Source of the DNA: CAKKQX01 sp046313915
Lineage (GTDB): Bacteria > Pseudomonadota > Gammaproteobacteria > Burkholderiales > SG8-41
DNA: 40,066 nt
Assembly (NCBI GenBank): GCA_046313915.1
Contig: JBKBXX010000015.1
Location: 1-40,066 of the forward strand
Reading direction: 5' to 3'
Under the pieces are notes generated by a model. That model ran no database searches. It saw only the letters and a list, made by a program, of their open reading frames with translations, and was not told where the DNA came from. Positions 7,734-15,798 of the stretch are shown here, one piece after another. Position numbers and translations under genes: made by a program. How positions within the stretch are numbered: position 1 is the first letter of the stretch; each line of letters begins with the position of its first letter.

Positions 7734-8726
7734 ATGATGCAGTCCAAACGATTCCTGCGGATGGTTGTGTTGTGCGCCGGCGCGGGGCTTGCGCTGCCGC
7801 TCGCCGCAGCGCAAGCCGATGCCGTGAAGGATTATCCGAACAAGCCGATCCGCTTCATCGTGCCTTTCACCGCAGGTGCCGGCACCGACACCACCGCGCG
7901 CACCATCGCCCAGAAACTTTCCGAAATGTGGGGCCAGCAGGTCGTGGTCGACAACCGCACCGGTGCGGCAGGCGCGATCGGCGTCGATCTCACCGCGCAG
8001 GCGATTCCCGACGGCTACACCATCTGCCTGATTTCGGCGTCGAACGCCGTCAATTCGGCGACCAATCCCAAACTGCCGTACGATCTCACCCGCGACCTGC
8101 AGGGCGTGACCCAGGCGACCACGCTGTTCTACGTCGTCTATCACCACCCCTCGATCCCGGTAAAATCGATCCGGGAACTGATCGCCTACGCCAAGGCTAA
8201 TCCCGGCAAGCTCAACTTCGGCTCGTCGGGAACCGGCGGGCTGCAGCACTTCGCCGGCGAAATGTTCAACCACATGGCGCGCGTGAAAATGGTCCATGTA
8301 CCGTACAAAGGCACTGCCGGCGTGACGGTGGCGATGCTGGCGGGTGATGTCCAGGTCGGATTCGGCACGCTGTTCGGCGTGCGCCCGCACATCACGAGTG
8401 GCCGCCTGCATGCGCTCGCCATTACTTCGGGCAGGCGTTCGCCTGCGGTGCCCGACCTGCCAACGGTGGCCGAAGCGGGTCTTCCCGGCTACGAAGTCGA
8501 TCAGTGGTACGGTGTGATCACCTCGGCCAAAGTGCCTCGCCCCGTCGTCGCCAAGCTCTCCGCAGCGATCGCCGAAACGCTCAAATCGCCCGATGTCGTG
8601 CAGCGCCTGAGCCACGATGGCTCCACGCCCGTCGGCAGCAGCCCGGAGCAGTTCACCGCCCACATCAAAAACGAAATCGCCAAGTGGCGCACGCTGGTGA
8701 AGGAAGCGGGACTGAAGCTGCACTGA
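7734..8726 (+). CDS. Tripartite tricarboxylate transporter substrate-binding protein (Bug/TctC family)
   Basis: A 330-residue periplasmic solute receptor. Residues 1-30 are a signal peptide (basic MMQSKRFLR, hydrophobic core, AQADA cleavage region). The mature protein starts DYPNKPIRFIVPFTAGAGTD, the classic Bug beta1-loop that binds a carboxylate, followed by GQQVVVDNRTGAAGAIG and GGLQHFAGEMFN. Bug receptors bind dicarboxylates, aromatic acids or amino acids; many are orphan receptors, as here, since no TctA or TctB lies nearby. Start is chosen at 7734 because GAGGAG precedes it and a signal peptide begins there. Confidence 0.93.
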   Translation: MMQSKRFLRMVVLCAGAGLALPLAAAQADAVKDYPNKPIRFIVPFTAGAGTDTTARTIAQKLSEMWGQQVVVDNRTGAAGAIGVDLTAQAIPDGYTICLISASNAVNSATNPKLPYDLTRDLQGVTQATTLFYVVYHHPSIPVKSIRELIAYAKANPGKLNFGSSGTGGLQHFAGEMFNHMARVKMVHVPYKGTAGVTVAMLAGDVQVGFGTLFGVRPHITSGRLHALAITSGRRSPAVPDLPTVAEAGLPGYEVDQWYGVITSAKVPRPVVAKLSAAIAETLKSPDVVQRLSHDGSTPVGSSPEQFTAHIKNEIAKWRTLVKEAGLKLH

Positions 8727-8744
8727 GACTGCGCGGGCGGCATC

Positions 8745-8772
8745 TGCCGTTGCGCAATGGCGGAACGGCAGC
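8745..8772 (+). terminator. Hairpin after the TctC-family gene
   Basis: Perfect 8-bp inverted repeat CTGCCGTT / AACGGCAG with a 12-nt loop, 18 nt after the stop codon. No T-run follows directly. Confidence 0.35.
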
Positions 8773-8866
8773 AGGTAGAATGACCCGGCAAAACGCCATG
8801 ATTGCGCGGAAAACTGTTTAAGGGCGGGGATTCGTGCAAGAATCCCGGCAAAAGGAGCGTGCGATC

Positions 8867-9568
8867 ATGAAATTGCTGGCGACCGTTGTGGCGATGTTTT
8901 GTTTTTGTTTCAGCGCGGCCTGGGCTGCGCAACAACCGATGCCTTCCGGGGCAGCGTCCCTCAGCGGCAAGGTGCTCGAAGTCAGGGATGCCGACAGCTT
9001 CACCTATCTGCGTCTCAGGACCAAGGACGGCGAAATCTGGGCCGCGGTCACCAGGACGCCGGTCAAGAACGGTGCCGAAGTCACGCTCGAGAATACGATC
9101 GTCATGAACGGCCTCGAAAGCAAGGCGCTCAAGAAAAAATTCGACAGGGTCATGTTCGGCACGCTGGCTGGCGCAAGCTCCGGCACGAGCGGCGAGCTGG
9201 CGGCAGTGCACGCGGGCATCGCCAAGACGGCAGACGCAGAAGACATCAAGGTTCCGAAAGCGAACGGCCCAAACGCGCGAACCGTTGCGGAGATTAACGC
9301 CAAGCGAGTCGAACTCAAGGACAAGACCGTTCTGCTTCGCGGCAAGGTGGTGCGATACACGCCCGACGTGCTCGGCAAGAACTGGCTTCATCTGCGCGAC
9401 GGCTCGGGCTCGGCTGCGGACCAGACGAATGATGTGGTCGCAACGACCAAGGACCGGAGCCGGATCGGCGATGTCGTGCTGGTGAAAGGCATCGTGCGCA
9501 CCGACAGGGATCTCGGAGCCGGTTACGCATACAGGGTGCTGATCGAAGAAGCCGCGCTGCAGAAGTAA
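8867..9568 (+). CDS. Periplasmic protein with two putative OB-fold-like segments
   Basis: A 233-residue exported protein. Residues 1-20 are a signal peptide ending AAWAA. Two similar blocks follow: LSGKVLEVRDADSFTYLRLR with EIWAAV and VKNGAEVTL (about 30-75), and LRGKVVRYTPDVLGKNWLHL with IGDVVLVKGIV (about 160-220). Both read like OB-fold strands (GKV...YLRL...GxxV.V.G). Such proteins are often annotated as 'DNA-binding' in databases, but a periplasmic location argues against nucleic acid; ligand unknown. A Ser/Ala/Lys-rich linker joins the blocks. AAAGGAG precedes the ATG at 8867. Confidence 0.7.
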   Translation: MKLLATVVAMFCFCFSAAWAAQQPMPSGAASLSGKVLEVRDADSFTYLRLRTKDGEIWAAVTRTPVKNGAEVTLENTIVMNGLESKALKKKFDRVMFGTLAGASSGTSGELAAVHAGIAKTADAEDIKVPKANGPNARTVAEINAKRVELKDKTVLLRGKVVRYTPDVLGKNWLHLRDGSGSAADQTNDVVATTKDRSRIGDVVLVKGIVRTDRDLGAGYAYRVLIEEAALQK

Positions 9569-9609
9569 GGCGCAGGCCGGAGCGACGCTGGCGCCATCGC
9601 CGGCAGACG

Positions 9610-10347
9610 CTAGAAATTCACTCCGAGCCAGGCCTTGACCTGTTCGTGCAGATCGCCCTCGAAATCCTCGCGCCGGCCCTCGGCAGTGATCTCGCCCAGG
9701 CTCAGCACGTAAATGTATTCCGCCATTTTCACGACACGCCGCACGTTGTGATCGACCAGCAGGATCGTCATGCCCTGGGTGGCAAAAAAATCGATCCAGC
9801 GATAGACCTCGGTCGCGATTTTCGGCGACAGCCCGATGCTCGGCTCGTCGATCAGGCACAGCCGCGGGCGCACCACGTAGGCCTTGGCGAATTCGACCAT
9901 CTTCTGCTGGCCGCCGGACAGATCGCCGGCCTGGGCGTAAAGCCGCTCGCGCATCGCCGGAAAATGCACAAGCATGTCTTCGAAACGCGCGGCGGCGCTC
10001 GGGCCGCCGGCGCCTGCACGCTGGAGACGCTCGAGCGGCAGGCGCAGGTTGTCGGCGACGCTCATATAAGGGAACAGACTCGACTCCTGGGGGATGTACC
10101 AGATGCCGCGGTCGATCAGGGTATGAGGCGCGATACCGGTGATGTCGGCGCCGTCATAATGAATGGTTCCCGCCGCCGGCTTCAGAAATCCACAGATCGT
10201 CTTCATCAATGTCGACTTGCCAGCGCCGTTGAGACCGATCAGGCCGGTGATGCGCCCCGTTTCGATCGACAGCGAGAGATTGCGCAGGATGTCGATGTCG
10301 GCGGCGTAGCCGGCGGTGACGCCGGACATGGCAAGCAGCGCGCTCAT
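9610..10347 (-). CDS. livF: Branched-chain amino acid-type ABC transporter ATPase, LivF
   Basis: A 245-residue cytoplasmic ATPase. Walker A is GLNGAGKST, the signature is LSGGQQ, and Walker B is LCLIDEPSIGLSP with a downstream LLVDHNV switch His. The second-ATPase (LivF-like) identity follows from its short form and the Q-loop segment WYIPQESSLFPYMSVADNLR. It powers import through LivHM together with LivG. Its start overlaps the livG stop (ATGA), as usual in these operons. It is the last gene of the operon. The transported ligand is not defined by sequence. Confidence 0.95.
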   Translation of the reverse strand: MSALLAMSGVTAGYAADIDILRNLSLSIETGRITGLIGLNGAGKSTLMKTICGFLKPAAGTIHYDGADITGIAPHTLIDRGIWYIPQESSLFPYMSVADNLRLPLERLQRAGAGGPSAAARFEDMLVHFPAMRERLYAQAGDLSGGQQKMVEFAKAYVVRPRLCLIDEPSIGLSPKIATEVYRWIDFFATQGMTILLVDHNVRRVVKMAEYIYVLSLGEITAEGRREDFEGDLHEQVKAWLGVNF

Positions 10348-11063
10348 GCGGCATCCCCGCCGAGATAGGCTTCGATCACCAGTGGGTCGCTCAGCACCGC
10401 GCGCGTGGCCTCATCGGCAATCACCGCGCCGGCATTCATGCACACGGTGCGCGGGCACAGCTCGACGATCACCGGCATATCGTGGCTGACGATGAGAAAA
10501 GTCTGGCCCGCCGCGTGTTGCGCCCGGATATAACCGGCCATGATCTCCTTCATCGCGGGATGCACTGCGGCGAAAGGTTCGTCGAGCAGCGCGATGCGCG
10601 GCGGCACCATGAAACAGCAGCCGAACTCGAGCAGCTTCTGCTGCCCGCCGGAGAGCCGGCCCGCGTCGAGATCGCGCACGCGTTCGAGGGCGAGTTCTTC
10701 GAGCAGCTGCCCGGCCCGCGCCACCGCCTGCGCATGAGTGAGCCCCAACGCCCGTCCCGCAGTAAGCAGATTGTCGAGCGTGCTCATGCGGCGGAACACC
10801 CGCGTCAGCTGAAACATGCGCAGCAGGCCCGCCTGCGCGATGCGCTCCGGTTTCAGCCCATGGACGGCTTTGCCGTCGAGCAGCACGCTGCCGGCATCCG
10901 GCGGCTGATGGCCGGAGACGATATTGAGCAGCGTCGTCTTGCCCGAGCCGTTGGGACCGATGAGCCCCACCAGTTCGCCATCGGCTATGGTGAAGGAGAC
11001 ATCGTCCACGGCGCGCAGGCCGCCAAACGATTTGGAGACAGCGGAGACGGCGAGACAACTCAT
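10344..11063 (-). CDS. livG: Branched-chain amino acid-type ABC transporter ATPase, LivG
   Basis: A 239-residue ATPase. Walker A GPNGSGKTT, signature LSGGQQKLLEF, Walker B RIALLDEPFAAVHP, and switch region LIVSHDM. The LivG-type LRMFQLTRVFRRMSTLDNL Q-loop block is present. I chose the ATG at 11063, which overlaps the livM stop in an ATGA arrangement; the alternative upstream start adds 13 residues inside livM. It forms the heterodimeric ATPase with LivF. Confidence 0.95.
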   Translation of the reverse strand: MSCLAVSAVSKSFGGLRAVDDVSFTIADGELVGLIGPNGSGKTTLLNIVSGHQPPDAGSVLLDGKAVHGLKPERIAQAGLLRMFQLTRVFRRMSTLDNLLTAGRALGLTHAQAVARAGQLLEELALERVRDLDAGRLSGGQQKLLEFGCCFMVPPRIALLDEPFAAVHPAMKEIMAGYIRAQHAAGQTFLIVSHDMPVIVELCPRTVCMNAGAVIADEATRAVLSDPLVIEAYLGGDAA

Positions 11064-11998
11064 GCCGCATCCCGCCGCAACGCGCGCTTGGCCAGACCCC
11101 ACAGCCCTTCCCGGAAAAAGCGCGCGAACAGGATCACGAGCAGGGAAAACACGATGAGCTGGACGCCTCCCGCTTCGCGCAGCATTTCCGAACCGAGATA
11201 GACGAGAAACGCACCCATGAGCGGACCGATCAAGCTGCCGATGCCGCCGATCACCACCATGCAGATCACGAGCCCCGTCTGCAGCAGCAGGCCGAGTTCG
11301 GGGCTGACGAGCTGGCTGAAATGGCCGTAGAGCGCGCCCGCAAGCCCGCTCACCGCCGCACTCAGCGTGAAGGCGGCGGTCTTCCAGAACACCACGTCCA
11401 CGCCGCGGCTCGCCGCCGCGACTTCGTCGTCGCGTATCGCCTGCAGATAGAGGCCGGCTTTCGAGCGCATCAACAGGAACAGTCCTGCCTGCGCCGCGCC
11501 GAGCACCGCGAGAAACAGGTAATAATAGGCGAGCCGCGCATCGAACAGACCGGGCACGCTCAACCCGAGGTCGCCGCGCGTAAACTCATAGGAATTGCCG
11601 ATCACCAGCCGCATGATCTCGGCAAATGACAGCGTGGTGAGCGCAAGATACGGTCCGCGCAGTCGCATCACGATGCGGCCAAGCGTCATGCCGATTGCTG
11701 CGGCGGCGAGAATGGCAGCCAGGATGCCGAGCCACGGCGCAACCTGCCAGTGATACGAAAGCAGGCCGGTCGCGTAGGCGCCGATCATGGCAAAACACGC
11801 CGGCGCCATCGAGAACTGGCCGGCATAACCCGCAAGCAGATTCCAGCCGGCGGCGAGCAGCGCGAAATACATCGACACGATCAGCACGCCCAGCCAATAG
11901 GGATTGGAAACCGCCAGCGGCAGCAAGGCGATCGCCGCAAGCAACGCGAGCGACAGCCGGAATTCGGTCGTGAGACGGTTTTGCGACAGATTCATCAC
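11060..11998 (-). CDS. livM: Branched-chain amino acid-type ABC transporter permease, LivM
   Basis: A 312-residue permease with about 8-10 hydrophobic segments. Typical LivM features are LLAGYAGQFSMAPACFAMIGAY near residues 52-75 and IRDDEVAAASRGVDVVFWK (the EAA-like loop that contacts the ATPases), followed by GALYGHF. The start is a GTG at 11998 that overlaps the livH stop; an ATG directly follows at 11995 and is an equally possible start. It forms the inner-membrane channel with LivH. Confidence 0.93.
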   Translation of the reverse strand: MMNLSQNRLTTEFRLSLALLAAIALLPLAVSNPYWLGVLIVSMYFALLAAGWNLLAGYAGQFSMAPACFAMIGAYATGLLSYHWQVAPWLGILAAILAAAAIGMTLGRIVMRLRGPYLALTTLSFAEIMRLVIGNSYEFTRGDLGLSVPGLFDARLAYYYLFLAVLGAAQAGLFLLMRSKAGLYLQAIRDDEVAAASRGVDVVFWKTAAFTLSAAVSGLAGALYGHFSQLVSPELGLLLQTGLVICMVVIGGIGSLIGPLMGAFLVYLGSEMLREAGGVQLIVFSLLVILFARFFREGLWGLAKRALRRDAA

Positions 11999-12885
11999 AC
12001 CTCGCGGCCTTTCTCGCCGAACAGGCCCTGCGGACGGGCGAGCAGCACCAGCATCAGGATCACGAGACCGAAAGTGTCACGGTAGTCGTAGGAGATGTAG
12101 ACCGCGCCGAAACTCTCCAGCACGCCGAGCATGAGGCTCGCGACGACGCTGCCGGGCATTGAGCCCATGCCGCCCAGCACCACGATGACATAGGACTTGA
12201 TCGCCGGGAAAGCGCCGACGTCGGGCGAGGCGTTGATGATGGGCGCGAGCAGCGCGCCGGCGAGTGCGGCAAGCGCTCCCGAAAGGGCGAACACCAGACT
12301 GCTGGCACGCGCAGTGTCGATACCGGCAAGCGAGGCGCCGAGCCGGTTTTGCGCCACCGCGCGGATCTGCCGGCCCCACGACGAATAACGGATGAAAAGC
12401 GCAAGAGCGGCGATCATCACCGCCGCCACACCGGTGGCAACCAGCTTGTGCCCCGACAGCATGATCGGCCCGAATGCCATGCGCGGGATGTCCACCAGCG
12501 CGGGGCCGCGCTGCGAATAGGGGCCGACCACCTTGTCCACCAGATTGATCAGCAGCAGCGACAGCGCAAAGGTCACCACGACCGCGTATTCGTCGCGCAT
12601 CAGGCCCCACGAGGTATAGCCGGAGTAAAGCGGGCGCATCAGCGCGCGTTCGGTCAGCCAGCCGACGAGCGCGCCGCCGGCAAACGCGAGCGGCAACGCG
12701 AACCACGGCCCGACGCCGAGCTTGAGCGCGGCGAGCGTATAGGTATAGGCGCCCACCATGTAGAACTCGCCGTGAGCAAAGTTCACCACCTTGAGGATGC
12801 CGAAAATGAGCGTGAGCCCCACCGCCATCAGCGCGTAGAACAGGCCGATGATGAGGCCGTTGATCAACAGATCGACGTTCAGCAT
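11995..12885 (-). CDS. livH: Branched-chain amino acid-type ABC transporter permease, LivH
   Basis: A 296-residue permease. It starts MLNVDLLINGLIIGLFYALMA, the standard LivH N-terminus, followed by FGILKVVNFAHGEFYMVGAY. The cytoplasmic EAA-like loop reads AVAQNRLGASLAGIDTAR, and GGMGSMPGSVVASLMLGVLE follows. No clear Shine-Dalgarno precedes its ATG, and a strong hairpin lies just upstream, so its expression probably runs below that of livK. Confidence 0.94.
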   Translation of the reverse strand: MLNVDLLINGLIIGLFYALMAVGLTLIFGILKVVNFAHGEFYMVGAYTYTLAALKLGVGPWFALPLAFAGGALVGWLTERALMRPLYSGYTSWGLMRDEYAVVVTFALSLLLINLVDKVVGPYSQRGPALVDIPRMAFGPIMLSGHKLVATGVAAVMIAALALFIRYSSWGRQIRAVAQNRLGASLAGIDTARASSLVFALSGALAALAGALLAPIINASPDVGAFPAIKSYVIVVLGGMGSMPGSVVASLMLGVLESFGAVYISYDYRDTFGLVILMLVLLARPQGLFGEKGREV

Positions 12886-12900
12886 TTTTGCGAGCGCAGC

Positions 12901-12929
12901 GCCACCTTCCCCACCACGGGGAAGGTGGC
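12901..12929 (-). promoter_or_regulatory. livK-livH intercistronic hairpin
   Basis: Perfect 12-bp stem (GCCACCTTCCCC, 5-nt loop, GGGGAAGGTGGC) in the 55-bp gap between livK and livH. There is no T-run, which fits a structure that stabilises the livK message or attenuates read-through rather than a full terminator. Confidence 0.6.
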
Positions 12930-12940
12930 CGGGAACAGCC

Positions 12941-14164
12941 TTACTTCGCCGGCCTCAGCAGTTTGGCCGTCGACAGCGGCATGCCGGGACCTTCGATCAG
13001 CAGGGTCTTGCCGGTCGGCTGGTTGACTTCGGTGATCTGGTAGGTGACCGACGGGATGTCGACCATCTGCTGATACCTGACGCCCGCTTCCCTCGCGATC
13101 TGGAACTGGCCGCGGACGCCTTCGAATTTCATGTTCGCCATGGCCTTGATCATCGCATCGGGTTCGGTGCCCTTCGCCTGCCTGATCGCCTCCACGATGA
13201 ACAGCAACGAATCCGCTGCCTGGAAAATCAGCCGGTTCGGTTCGTTCTTGGTGCGTTCCTTGTAGGCCTGCCCCACTTCCTGCGCAAGCCTGGGCAGCTT
13301 CATCTGCGGATGGTAGAGCGCGAAATTGAGCATGTACTTGCCCGCTTCCTTCACGTTCTGCCAGAAATCGGGATAGTCGGCGAGACCGGAACTGTCGTAG
13401 AGCCAGGTTCTGGCCGTCGGCGCCACGCCCTGCTCGTAGAGCTGGTTCATCACGATATAGGCCGGCGGCGGCAGCATGATCATCAGCACCATGTCGGGCG
13501 GATTGGCACGCAACGGCAGGATCGCCGGCGTGAAATCCTTGCCGGCGCGATCGAGCGTCTCGAACTTGTACTCGATTGCGGGGGCTTTCTGCTTGAGCGC
13601 CGCAGCAACCGCCTTGGCCTGGCCGATGCCATAGTCGGTGTTCTCGCAGAACGCCACCACGCGCTTGACTCCGAGCTTGACGATGGTTTCGGCGATCGAC
13701 TCGGCCACGCGCGAGCTGTAGATGGGCGCATTGAACACCTGCGGATAGCCCTTGGTCCTGACGGCGTCGGCCCAGCAGTTGGTGTTCACGTACGGAATGT
13801 TGTAGCGTTTGGCGACTTCGATTTCGGCAAGGCATACCGAACTTTGATGTCCGCCAGTCACCGCGACCACCTTGTCGCGCGTGATCAGTTTTTCGACCGC
13901 GGCGCGGCCTTTCTCCGGGATGCCCTGATTGTCTTCGTAGACCAGTTCGAGCGGCCGGCCGAGCACGCCTCCCGACTTGTTGATCATGTCCTTGACGATC
14001 TCGACGCCATCCCTCACCTGGGTGCCCTGCACCACCGAGCCCGGCGGCGATAGTGTGATGCTGATGCCTATCCTGATCGGTTCGGCTGCCTGCGCAACGG
14101 CGGCAGCTGCAACGCAAGCCGCGGCAGCGACGAGTCGCGGTAAACGGAACAAATTGCGAAACAT
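12941..14164 (-). CDS. livK: Branched-chain amino acid-type ABC transporter substrate-binding protein, LivK family
   Basis: A 407-residue periplasmic binding protein of the Peripla_BP_6 family. Residues 1-25 are a signal peptide (MFRNLFRLPRLVAAAACVA, cleavage near AQA-A). The mature protein opens EPIRIGISITLSPPGSVVQG, then GGVLGRPLELVYEDNQGIPE and AVTGGHQSSVCLA, all standard for the family. Start at 14164 is fixed by GGGAGGAG 3-4 nt upstream; a 66-residue in-frame extension is spurious. It is the first gene of livKHMGF. Family members bind amino acids but also amides, aromatics and urea, so the ligand is open. Confidence 0.92.
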   Translation of the reverse strand: MFRNLFRLPRLVAAAACVAAAAVAQAAEPIRIGISITLSPPGSVVQGTQVRDGVEIVKDMINKSGGVLGRPLELVYEDNQGIPEKGRAAVEKLITRDKVVAVTGGHQSSVCLAEIEVAKRYNIPYVNTNCWADAVRTKGYPQVFNAPIYSSRVAESIAETIVKLGVKRVVAFCENTDYGIGQAKAVAAALKQKAPAIEYKFETLDRAGKDFTPAILPLRANPPDMVLMIMLPPPAYIVMNQLYEQGVAPTARTWLYDSSGLADYPDFWQNVKEAGKYMLNFALYHPQMKLPRLAQEVGQAYKERTKNEPNRLIFQAADSLLFIVEAIRQAKGTEPDAMIKAMANMKFEGVRGQFQIAREAGVRYQQMVDIPSVTYQITEVNQPTGKTLLIEGPGMPLSTAKLLRPAK

Positions 14165-14545
14165 GTGCTCCTCCCTGAGTGATGTGCGAAAACGCCCTCT
14201 CGGGAAGTATGCAATATTCGTCGCTCGGGCAGCAATAGCGCGAGGTCCGGCTCGCATGGGGGGGTGAAAGCCGCGGTTGGCGCGCGGCGATGGCGCCGAA
14301 GAAGAATCTGCCATGTGCGAGCCACCGCGCTCAGGATGCGCTTCCCGCCCAGGTCCCCCCAAGCCGACGACGGCGCGAACGCCCCAAAATAATATATGTT
14401 ATAAAACAATCAGTTACATATGAAGCGGAACGCACCCGTCGCAACAATTGAACAAAATCCGCGGAAAAGCGAAATGGAATCCGCTTTCATTCCGGCCGCT
14501 CCCGGCCGACAATGCGCGCTGTTGTCAGCCGCTCGGGGGGGAGCC
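14165..14545. promoter_or_regulatory. Divergent promoter region of livK and the MetX-like hydrolase gene
   Basis: A 381-bp gap between divergent genes. Most is GC-rich, but 14386-14425 is a sharp AT-rich island (TATATGTTATAAAACAATC) with -10-like hexamers. ATATGT (14394-14399) and ACATAT (14416-14421) form a 6-bp inverted repeat with a 16-nt spacer, a possible operator. I see no gene in it; an in-frame extension of the hydrolase back to 14420 has no signal-peptide logic. Confidence 0.45.
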
Positions 14546-15610
14546 ATGAGATCGTCATACCGTATCGTCGCACCGTTCTTCATTTTACTGTTGTGTGCCG
14601 CGCTGCCGGCATCCGCCGCCGCTTATCCCGAACCCCGGCAAGGCGAGTGGGTGGCACGCGACTTCCGCTTCCACACCGGCGAGGTTTTCGCGGAGCTGAA
14701 GCTGCATTACCGCACGATCGGCGAGCCGACGGGCGAACCGGTGCTGGTGCTGCACGGTACCGCCGGCTCGGGCGCAAGCATGCTCACCCGCGACTTCGCC
14801 GACGAGTTGTTCGGAGCGGGCCAGCCGCTCGACACGCGCCGCTACTACATCATCCTGCCCGACGCCCTCGGCACCGGGCAATCGGCCAAGCCTTCCGACG
14901 GCCTGCGCACGAAATTTCCGCGCTACAACTACGACGACATGGTGCTCGCGCAGTACCGGCTCGTGACCGAAGGTCTCGGCGTCAAGCACCTGCGGCTGGT
15001 GATCGGCAATTCGATGGGCGGCATGCAGGCCTGGATCTGGGGCACGCGTTACCCGGACATGATGGACGCGCTGGTGCCGATGGCGTGCCTGCCGGTTGCG
15101 ATGTCGGGCCGCAACTGGATGCTGCGCCGCATGCTGACCCAGGCCATCCGCAACGACCCGGAGTGGAACAACGGCGATTACACCGCGCAGCCGCGCAACA
15201 TGCAGCGCCATCTGCTCTACTTCGCCCTCGCCACCAATGGCGGCAACCAGGCGCTCTACCGTCAGGCGCCGAACGCCGCCAAAGCCGACGAGCTCATCGC
15301 CAAACGGCTCGCCGCACCTTTCCGCGGGGACGCCAACAACGTTCTCTACCAGTGGGAATCCTCTTACGACTATGACCCCTCGCCGGGCCTCGATCGCATC
15401 CAGGCTGCGGTGCTCGCGATCAACGCCGCCGACGACGAGCGCAATCCGCCGGAACTCGGCGTCATGGACCGCGAAATGAAGCGCATCAGGAACGGCCGCT
15501 ATCTGCTGCTTCCCGCCAGCGCCGACACGCGCGGCCACGGCACCACCGGCATGGCGAGGCTCTACAAGCAAGAACTTGCGCAACTGCTGCAGCAGGCGCC
15601 ACGACGCTAG
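14546..15610 (+). CDS. Secreted alpha/beta hydrolase, homoserine acetyltransferase (MetX)-like
   Basis: A 354-residue alpha/beta hydrolase with a signal peptide (RSSYRIVAPFFILLLCAAL, cleavage near ASAAA). The fold is MetX-like: FHTGEVFAELKLHYRTIGEP, VLVLHGTAGSGASM (oxyanion), YIILPDALGTGQSAKPSDGL, and GNSMGG with nucleophile S156. An acid in the AADDERNPP loop and a late RGHGTTG His complete the triad. True MetX is cytoplasmic, so the exported location points to a hydrolase or acyltransferase of unknown substrate. Start 14546 is chosen for its GGGGGGAG site and signal peptide. Confidence 0.85.
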   Translation: MRSSYRIVAPFFILLLCAALPASAAAYPEPRQGEWVARDFRFHTGEVFAELKLHYRTIGEPTGEPVLVLHGTAGSGASMLTRDFADELFGAGQPLDTRRYYIILPDALGTGQSAKPSDGLRTKFPRYNYDDMVLAQYRLVTEGLGVKHLRLVIGNSMGGMQAWIWGTRYPDMMDALVPMACLPVAMSGRNWMLRRMLTQAIRNDPEWNNGDYTAQPRNMQRHLLYFALATNGGNQALYRQAPNAAKADELIAKRLAAPFRGDANNVLYQWESSYDYDPSPGLDRIQAAVLAINAADDERNPPELGVMDREMKRIRNGRYLLLPASADTRGHGTTGMARLYKQELAQLLQQAPRR

Positions 15611-15638
15611 CCGTCGGCACCGTTGCAGCGGGTCAAAA

Positions 15639-15661
15639 CCCCGGCGCCGCCGGCGCCGGGG
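15639..15661 (+). terminator. GC-rich terminator-like hairpin
   Basis: Perfect 10-bp stem CCCCGGCGCC / GGCGCCGGGG with a 3-nt loop, 29 nt after the hydrolase stop codon. The T-run is missing on the plus strand. It separates the hydrolase from the nrdD promoter. Confidence 0.5.
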
Positions 15662-15675
15662 GATCTTGCCGCAAG

Positions 15676-15689
15676 TTGATCTGGATCAA
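15676..15689. promoter_or_regulatory. FNR/Dnr-type box upstream of nrdD
   Basis: TTGATCTGGATCAA is a perfect match to the FNR/Anr/Dnr consensus TTGAT-N4-ATCAA. Its centre lies 116 bp before the nrdD ATG, so a class II promoter would start transcription near 15724. It implies induction without oxygen, or by NO through the Dnr-type regulator encoded downstream. Confidence 0.88.
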
Positions 15690-15736
15690 AGAATCGCAAA
15701 AAGCTCCCTCCTCGAAGACCGATCGGCATTGACGGA

Positions 15737-15752
15737 TCATCATATCTTGTGG
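15737..15752. promoter_or_regulatory. NrdR-like box 1
   Basis: TCATCATATCTTGTGG resembles the NrdR consensus (acaCwATATaTwGtgt) over its core ATAT-N-TTGTG. It is aligned exactly 31 bp upstream of the second box, the spacing expected of paired NrdR sites. Confidence 0.6.
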
Positions 15753-15767
15753 ATTAATCACCCTTCA

Positions 15768-15783
15768 CCACAATATGTTGTAT
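15768..15783. promoter_or_regulatory. NrdR-like box 2
   Basis: CCACAATATGTTGTAT fits the NrdR consensus well and ends 16 bp before the nrdD start codon. With box 1 it forms a pair on the same helix face (31 bp, about three turns). NrdR represses ribonucleotide reductase genes when dATP is high. Confidence 0.72.
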
Positions 15784-15798
15784 ATCCAAGGGGGAATC

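Noticed and set aside
12859..12870. TTGATCAA-like FNR half-site pair near the livH start
   Set aside because: It lacks the N4 spacer between half-sites and lies inside the livH coding region.
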